Positions 62,801-64,000 of a stretch of DNA of 64,000 nucleotides are shown here, one piece after another (within the stretch, counting starts at the first letter, position 1; each line of letters opens with the position of its first letter). Both the position numbers and the translations under genes were made by a program. The notes beneath the pieces were generated by a model that was not told the DNA's origin, ran no database searches, and was given only the letters and a program-made list of their open reading frames with translations. The stretch is from Mytilus galloprovincialis (taxonomy: Eukaryota; Mollusca; Bivalvia; Mytilida; Mytilidae), in NCBI RefSeq assembly GCF_965363235.1, contig NC_134847.1, positions 61,164,439-61,228,438 of the forward strand, read 5' to 3'.

Positions 62801-64000
62801 ACAGTTGGCGAAGCTGCCAACACGTTTACAGATGTTACCGATAAAGTAGTCCGTTCCGCCGAAATAGCAGCCAACACGTTAACAGATGTTACCGATAAAG
62901 TAGTCAGTACAGTTGACAAGACAGCCAATACGTTTAAAGATGTTACCGATAAAGTAGTCAGTTTAGTTGACGAAGCAGCTAGTGAAATAACAGGAACAAC
63001 ATATAAAAATGAGACAGCCTTTAAAACGGATAGCATAGATAGTGAGGCTGAAAAATTCTGTAGTGCTATTGACGTTGAGGCATCTTTTGAACATACAAAT
63101 TATGAAACACATACCACAAGGGATAAAACAAACGATACACATCATGAAGAAGTAGATAAAGTTGCCAGTCAAGTTGAAATGACAGATGTAGCCAATGGAG
63201 TTGTCATAATAAGTGATAAAGAAGACAGTAGTGTTGACAGAGTAACCAGTGCAACCAATATATTTGAAGCAGACGGAGAAATTCGTATCGTACTCATTGG
63301 TCGAACAGGGACTGGTAAAAGTGCAACTGGAAACACTCTCTTAGGGTTTGATCAGTTCCGATCACTGCCCTCGGGGTCTTCGGTTACAGACAAATGTAAA
63401 CCAGGAGAATCTATTAGAAATGAAAAGAAAGTTGTAGTAGTTGATACACCCGGTTTATTTGACACGGAGGTGACGAATGAAACTGTCACCAAGGAGATAA
63501 TCAAATGTATCGGAATGACGTCACCAGGACCGCATGCTGTTGTTCTTGTTGTGAGTATCGGTCGATTTACAAAAGAAGAACAAGATACTGTCAAGCATTT
63601 TGTTAATCATTTTGGGAATGGCGTTTTCAAATATATGATCGTTCTTTTTACTCGAAAGGATGACCTGACAAAAATGAAACAGTCAATTCATCAATATGTG
63701 GAAACAGTCCCAAAAGAACTTAAAACTATCCTTCAACAATGCGGTAATAGGTATATTTCTTTTAACAATGACGCAACTGGACAACCACAGAGAGACCAGG
63801 TTAATGAATTTTTTGAAATGGTCGAATCGATGTGTAGTGAGAATGGCCACTCCTGTTATACGAATGAAATATATCAAGAAGCTGAAATTACATTGCAGAG
63901 AAGGATGCAGATTGAAAGGGAAAAGTTGAAAATGCAGAAAAAACTAGAGATTGATGCTGCCAGAAATGAAGTAGAATGTAAATACCTGGAAACGCTTGCA
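59882..64000 (+). CDS. Gene 4: three NZF-type fingers + 18-residue repeats + AIG1/GIMAP GTPase (partial)
   Basis: Exons are 59882-60025 (ATG 59893), 60182-60298, 61279-61395 and 62637 onward; all junctions are phase 1. The visible part is 577 residues and the window ends before the stop. Finger 1 is MWICQMCTLLNQ...YCQAC and finger 2 is EWSCPKCTFVNQ...RCQIC. Finger 3, DWSGTRCSSPNH...KCRSC, lacks the first cysteine. Residues 143-232 are five tandem 18-residue repeats, consensus VDxxANTFxDVTDKVVxT. An acidic linker follows, then the GTPase: G1 GRTGTGKS 344-351, G3 DTPG 392-395, box PGPHAVVLVVSIGRFTKEEQ, G4 TRKDD 461-465, G5 RYISFNND to 501. The coiled coil begins near 545. Intron 1 starts with GC (CAG/GCAAGT). 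It is the longest family member here and its N-terminal modules differ most from genes 1 and 2. It lies downstream of gene 3 on the same strand. Confidence 0.88.
60420..60750 (+). mobile_element. SINE in intron 2 of gene 4, with nested insert
   Basis: Landmarks of the 16575-16872 family are present (TTTTTTTGTACATTAATTACG, GACTATGCCGAATAGCCC, TTTGGTCTCTTGGCAAT). The family end ATCATACCACATCTTC resumes after an insert of about 160 bases. Confidence 0.75.
60569..60736. mobile_element. Small TIR element nested in the SINE
   Basis: The left end ACACCTTATCGCTA and the right end TTAGCGATAATGTGT are inverted to one another. They split the SINE between GGCAAT and ATCATACC, leaving an AT duplication. 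The interior is GC-richer (CCAAGCGGCCGGGTCAGCCG). Confidence 0.75.
61376..61490. repeat. Decayed tandem copies of an exon end and its donor
   Basis: The end of exon 3 with the first intron bases (TCATGGTAAGTGTTTTCAAAA) is echoed twice downstream. The echoes read TTATGGTAAATGTTTTCAAAA at about 61434 and TCATGGTAAAAGTTTTCAAAA at about 61478, with weakened donors. This looks like an old local tandem duplication across the splice site. Confidence 0.7.
61890..62350. mobile_element. Interspersed repeat ending in a TGCCCC/GGGGCA hairpin
   Basis: It begins near GTCCAAAGAACACGGATGCCC. It contains two tandem copies of a segment of about 120 bases (ATTTTCxATGTTxAxTGGACC to CTTxGACxAxAAxTTTAACCTGAA) and an ACGGACG-rich tract at about 62225-62300. 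It ends with AATGCCCC...GGGGCATT, an inverted hairpin. I recall this as a common bivalve repeat. It lies in intron 3 of gene 4. Confidence 0.7.

Noticed and set aside
62401-63036. 211-codon minus-strand frame
   Set aside because: It is the antisense of the 18-residue repeats of gene 4, whose plus-strand frame is supported by splice phase and domain context.
1-64000. CRISPR arrays, operons, bacterial-type genes, or virus-derived elements
   Set aside because: Tandem repeats here lack unique spacers of constant length, genes have introns, and I saw nothing I could support as a retroviral, LTR or Polinton-type element. The reverse-transcriptase pieces are LINE-type.

Overview
The window is AT-rich eukaryotic DNA with short exons, kilobase-scale introns and dense small repeats. 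Repeat families that I recall from mussel genomes, together with an expanded family of AIG1/GIMAP GTPases, suggest a bivalve mollusc, most likely a mytilid. That assignment is inference, because no marker gene is present.

Layout. (1) 1-7.3 kb: no gene recognised, only scattered repeats. (2) 7.36-17.74 kb, minus strand: five short exons of a gene I could not name. They are linked by compatible splice phases and encode a beta-rich, OB-fold-like C-terminus. A possible first exon of this or another gene lies at 19.4 kb. (3) 20-26.7 kb: intergenic, with a SINE, a TIR element of about 0.49 kb and one of about 1.1 kb. (4) 26.7-32.7 kb, minus strand: gene 1, with an AIG1 exon that has lost its reading frame and a zinc-finger exon present twice inside a young 1.7-1.8 kb tandem duplication. 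(5) 40.3-44.4 kb, minus strand: gene 2, an intact paralogue in an older, parallel segmental duplication. (6) 45.3-49.1 kb: two LINE 3' fragments and a non-autonomous piggyBac-type element. (7) 51.7-54.6 kb, plus strand: gene 3. (8) 59.9 kb to the window end, plus strand: gene 4, cut by the window edge.

The main system is a divergent cluster of four genes, two on each strand. Each joins one to three RanBP2/Npl4-type (NZF) zinc fingers to an AIG1/GIMAP GTPase domain and then a long charged coiled coil. Where the end is visible it is a short hydrophobic/basic amphipathic tail. Every zinc-finger module sits on its own phase-1 exon, so fingers can be added or lost without breaking the frame. Gene 1 carries two finger exons, gene 2 one, gene 3 two and gene 4 three. 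The third finger of gene 4 has lost its first zinc-binding cysteine. Most fingers carry the Cys-Thr-Phe signature that NZF domains use to bind ubiquitin. My reading (inference) is a family of ubiquitin-sensing GIMAP-like GTPases, probably immune or membrane-directed. Gene 4 also has five 18-residue repeats between the fingers and the GTPase.

Much of the rest is mobile-element debris. Three insertions can be dated relative to their surroundings because an empty site or an interrupted host element lies in the same window: the piggyBac-type element, the 0.49 kb TIR element and a small element nested in a SINE.
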